From NCBI RefSeq assembly GCF_009676955.1, contig NZ_CP045696.1:1929001-1993000 (forward strand): a DNA stretch of 64,000 nt. Reading direction: 5' to 3'. Both the position numbers and the translations under genes were made by a program. Source of the stretch: Sodaliphilus pleomorphus (GTDB lineage: Bacteria; Bacteroidota; Bacteroidia; Bacteroidales; Muribaculaceae). Positions 63,584 through 64,000 of the stretch are shown piece by piece; within the stretch, counting starts at the first letter, position 1; every line of letters starts with the position of its first letter. The notes below the pieces were generated by a model. It was not told the DNA's origin. It did no database searches and saw only the letters and a list, made by a program, of their open reading frames with translations.

Positions 63584-64000
63584 AGGAGGTGCCGGTAGAA
63601 CTCGCGGCAAAAGAGGATGCCCGCCGTGAGCAACGCAACAAAGAAGCCGTAGTACACTCCAGCCAGCCCCAGCCCGGCCAGGAAGGCAAGCGCAGGTATC
63701 ACGGGCAGGCCTATGAGCAAGTAGGCCACCACAGCCACGCGTAGCATGCTCATCACCTGGCCAGTGCCGCGCAAGGCGTTGGCATAGGTTACTTGCGTGG
63801 CATCGCCCAGCTGGTAGAGCGACAAGGGCACCAGCATGCTCACTGCTATGGCGATCACGGCCCTGTCGGCAGTGAAGAATGCTACAATCCACCGGCCAGT
63901 GGTGATGAATATCACGCAGGCCAGCAGGGTGAACGCGAGTGTGAGCCTGTAGCCGGCATGGGCGGCGTCGCGCACTGCGGCCTTGTCGCCCAGCCCCGTG
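63580..64000 (-). CDS. C-terminal part of a MATE-family efflux transporter (partial)
   Basis: The frame is open to the right edge, so the N-terminal two thirds are missing. The visible 139 residues hold about four membrane helices (TLAFTLLACVIFITTGRWIV, AVSMLVPLSLYQLGDATQVT, VVAYLLIGLPVIPALAFLAG, VYYGFFVALLTAGILF) with the MATE-like YANALRGTGQV segment between them. Such proteins expel cationic drugs or metabolites using sodium or proton gradients. Its stop overlaps the end of the pantothenate kinase gene by 4 bp. Confidence 0.8.
   Translation of the reverse strand, partial: TGLGDKAAVRDAAHAGYRLTLAFTLLACVIFITTGRWIVAFFTADRAVIAIAVSMLVPLSLYQLGDATQVTYANALRGTGQVMSMLRVAVVAYLLIGLPVIPALAFLAGLGLAGVYYGFFVALLTAGILFCREFYRHLL

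Overview
The window looks like a chromosomal segment of a high-GC member of the Bacteroidales, for example a Muribaculaceae- or Prevotella-like gut bacterium; the genus cannot be fixed from sequence alone. The evidence is family-level: promoters with the Bacteroidota TAnnTTTG (-7) element and a TTG/TTTG (-33) element about 20 bp upstream, no strong Shine-Dalgarno sequences, type IX secretion (T9SS)-like C-terminal tails, IS1380- and IS30-type elements, a GH97 enzyme, a DivIC-type septum protein, and split MacB ATPase/permease genes.

Layout. 1-1.1 kb: the tail of a regulator or ATP-binding protein and a decayed remnant of a T9SS-type surface protein. 1.2-12.9 kb: a NatA/NatB-type ABC exporter, a small lipoprotein, a TolC-MacA-MacB(ATPase)-MacB(permease) efflux operon, a LytS/LytTR two-component pair, and two tandem paralogous membrane proteins. 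12.9-18.3 kb: a type III restriction-modification pair (mod, res) behind a roughly 300-nt leader full of hairpins, two of which are mutually exclusive. 18.3-25 kb: two secreted leucine-rich-repeat proteins flanking a TPR-AraC hybrid regulator. 25.1-28.8 kb: tRNA-Val(CAC), a TPM-domain lipoprotein, LptC with an overlapping outer-membrane protein gene, a small membrane protein and DivIC. 28.9-30.8 kb: an IS30-family element ending exactly at the 3' end of trmD. 30.9-35.8 kb: an MBOAT/SGNH acyltransferase pair, an M16 peptidase and an S24 (LexA/CI-like) repressor. 36-42.4 kb: the conserved rimP-nusA-infB operon, interrupted by an IS1380-family element with a 5-bp target duplication; the insertion rewrote the RimP C-terminus and separates nusA-infB from the rimP promoter. 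42.6-46.9 kb: a YfhO-type membrane protein, a methyltransferase-like protein and a GT11-like fucosyltransferase with an altered signature motif. 46.9-52.7 kb: mfd and a GH97 glycosidase. 53-58.6 kb: a complete diaminopimelate gene cluster of the succinylase type (dapE-like, dapB, dapA, dapD, aminotransferase, dapF). 58.8 kb to the end: an outer-membrane beta-barrel receptor-like protein, coaBC with a type II pantothenate kinase, and the end of a MATE transporter.

Functional themes are envelope transport and surface display (efflux, LPS export, T9SS substrates, acyl transfer), core translation/transcription factors, peptidoglycan precursor and lysine synthesis, and coenzyme A synthesis. The observations most worth following are the dap cluster with an unusual aminotransferase in the DapC position, the structured leader ahead of the type III methylase, the AT-rich target-recognition segment in that methylase, and the IS1380 insertion whose pre-insertion sequence can be reconstructed base by base.
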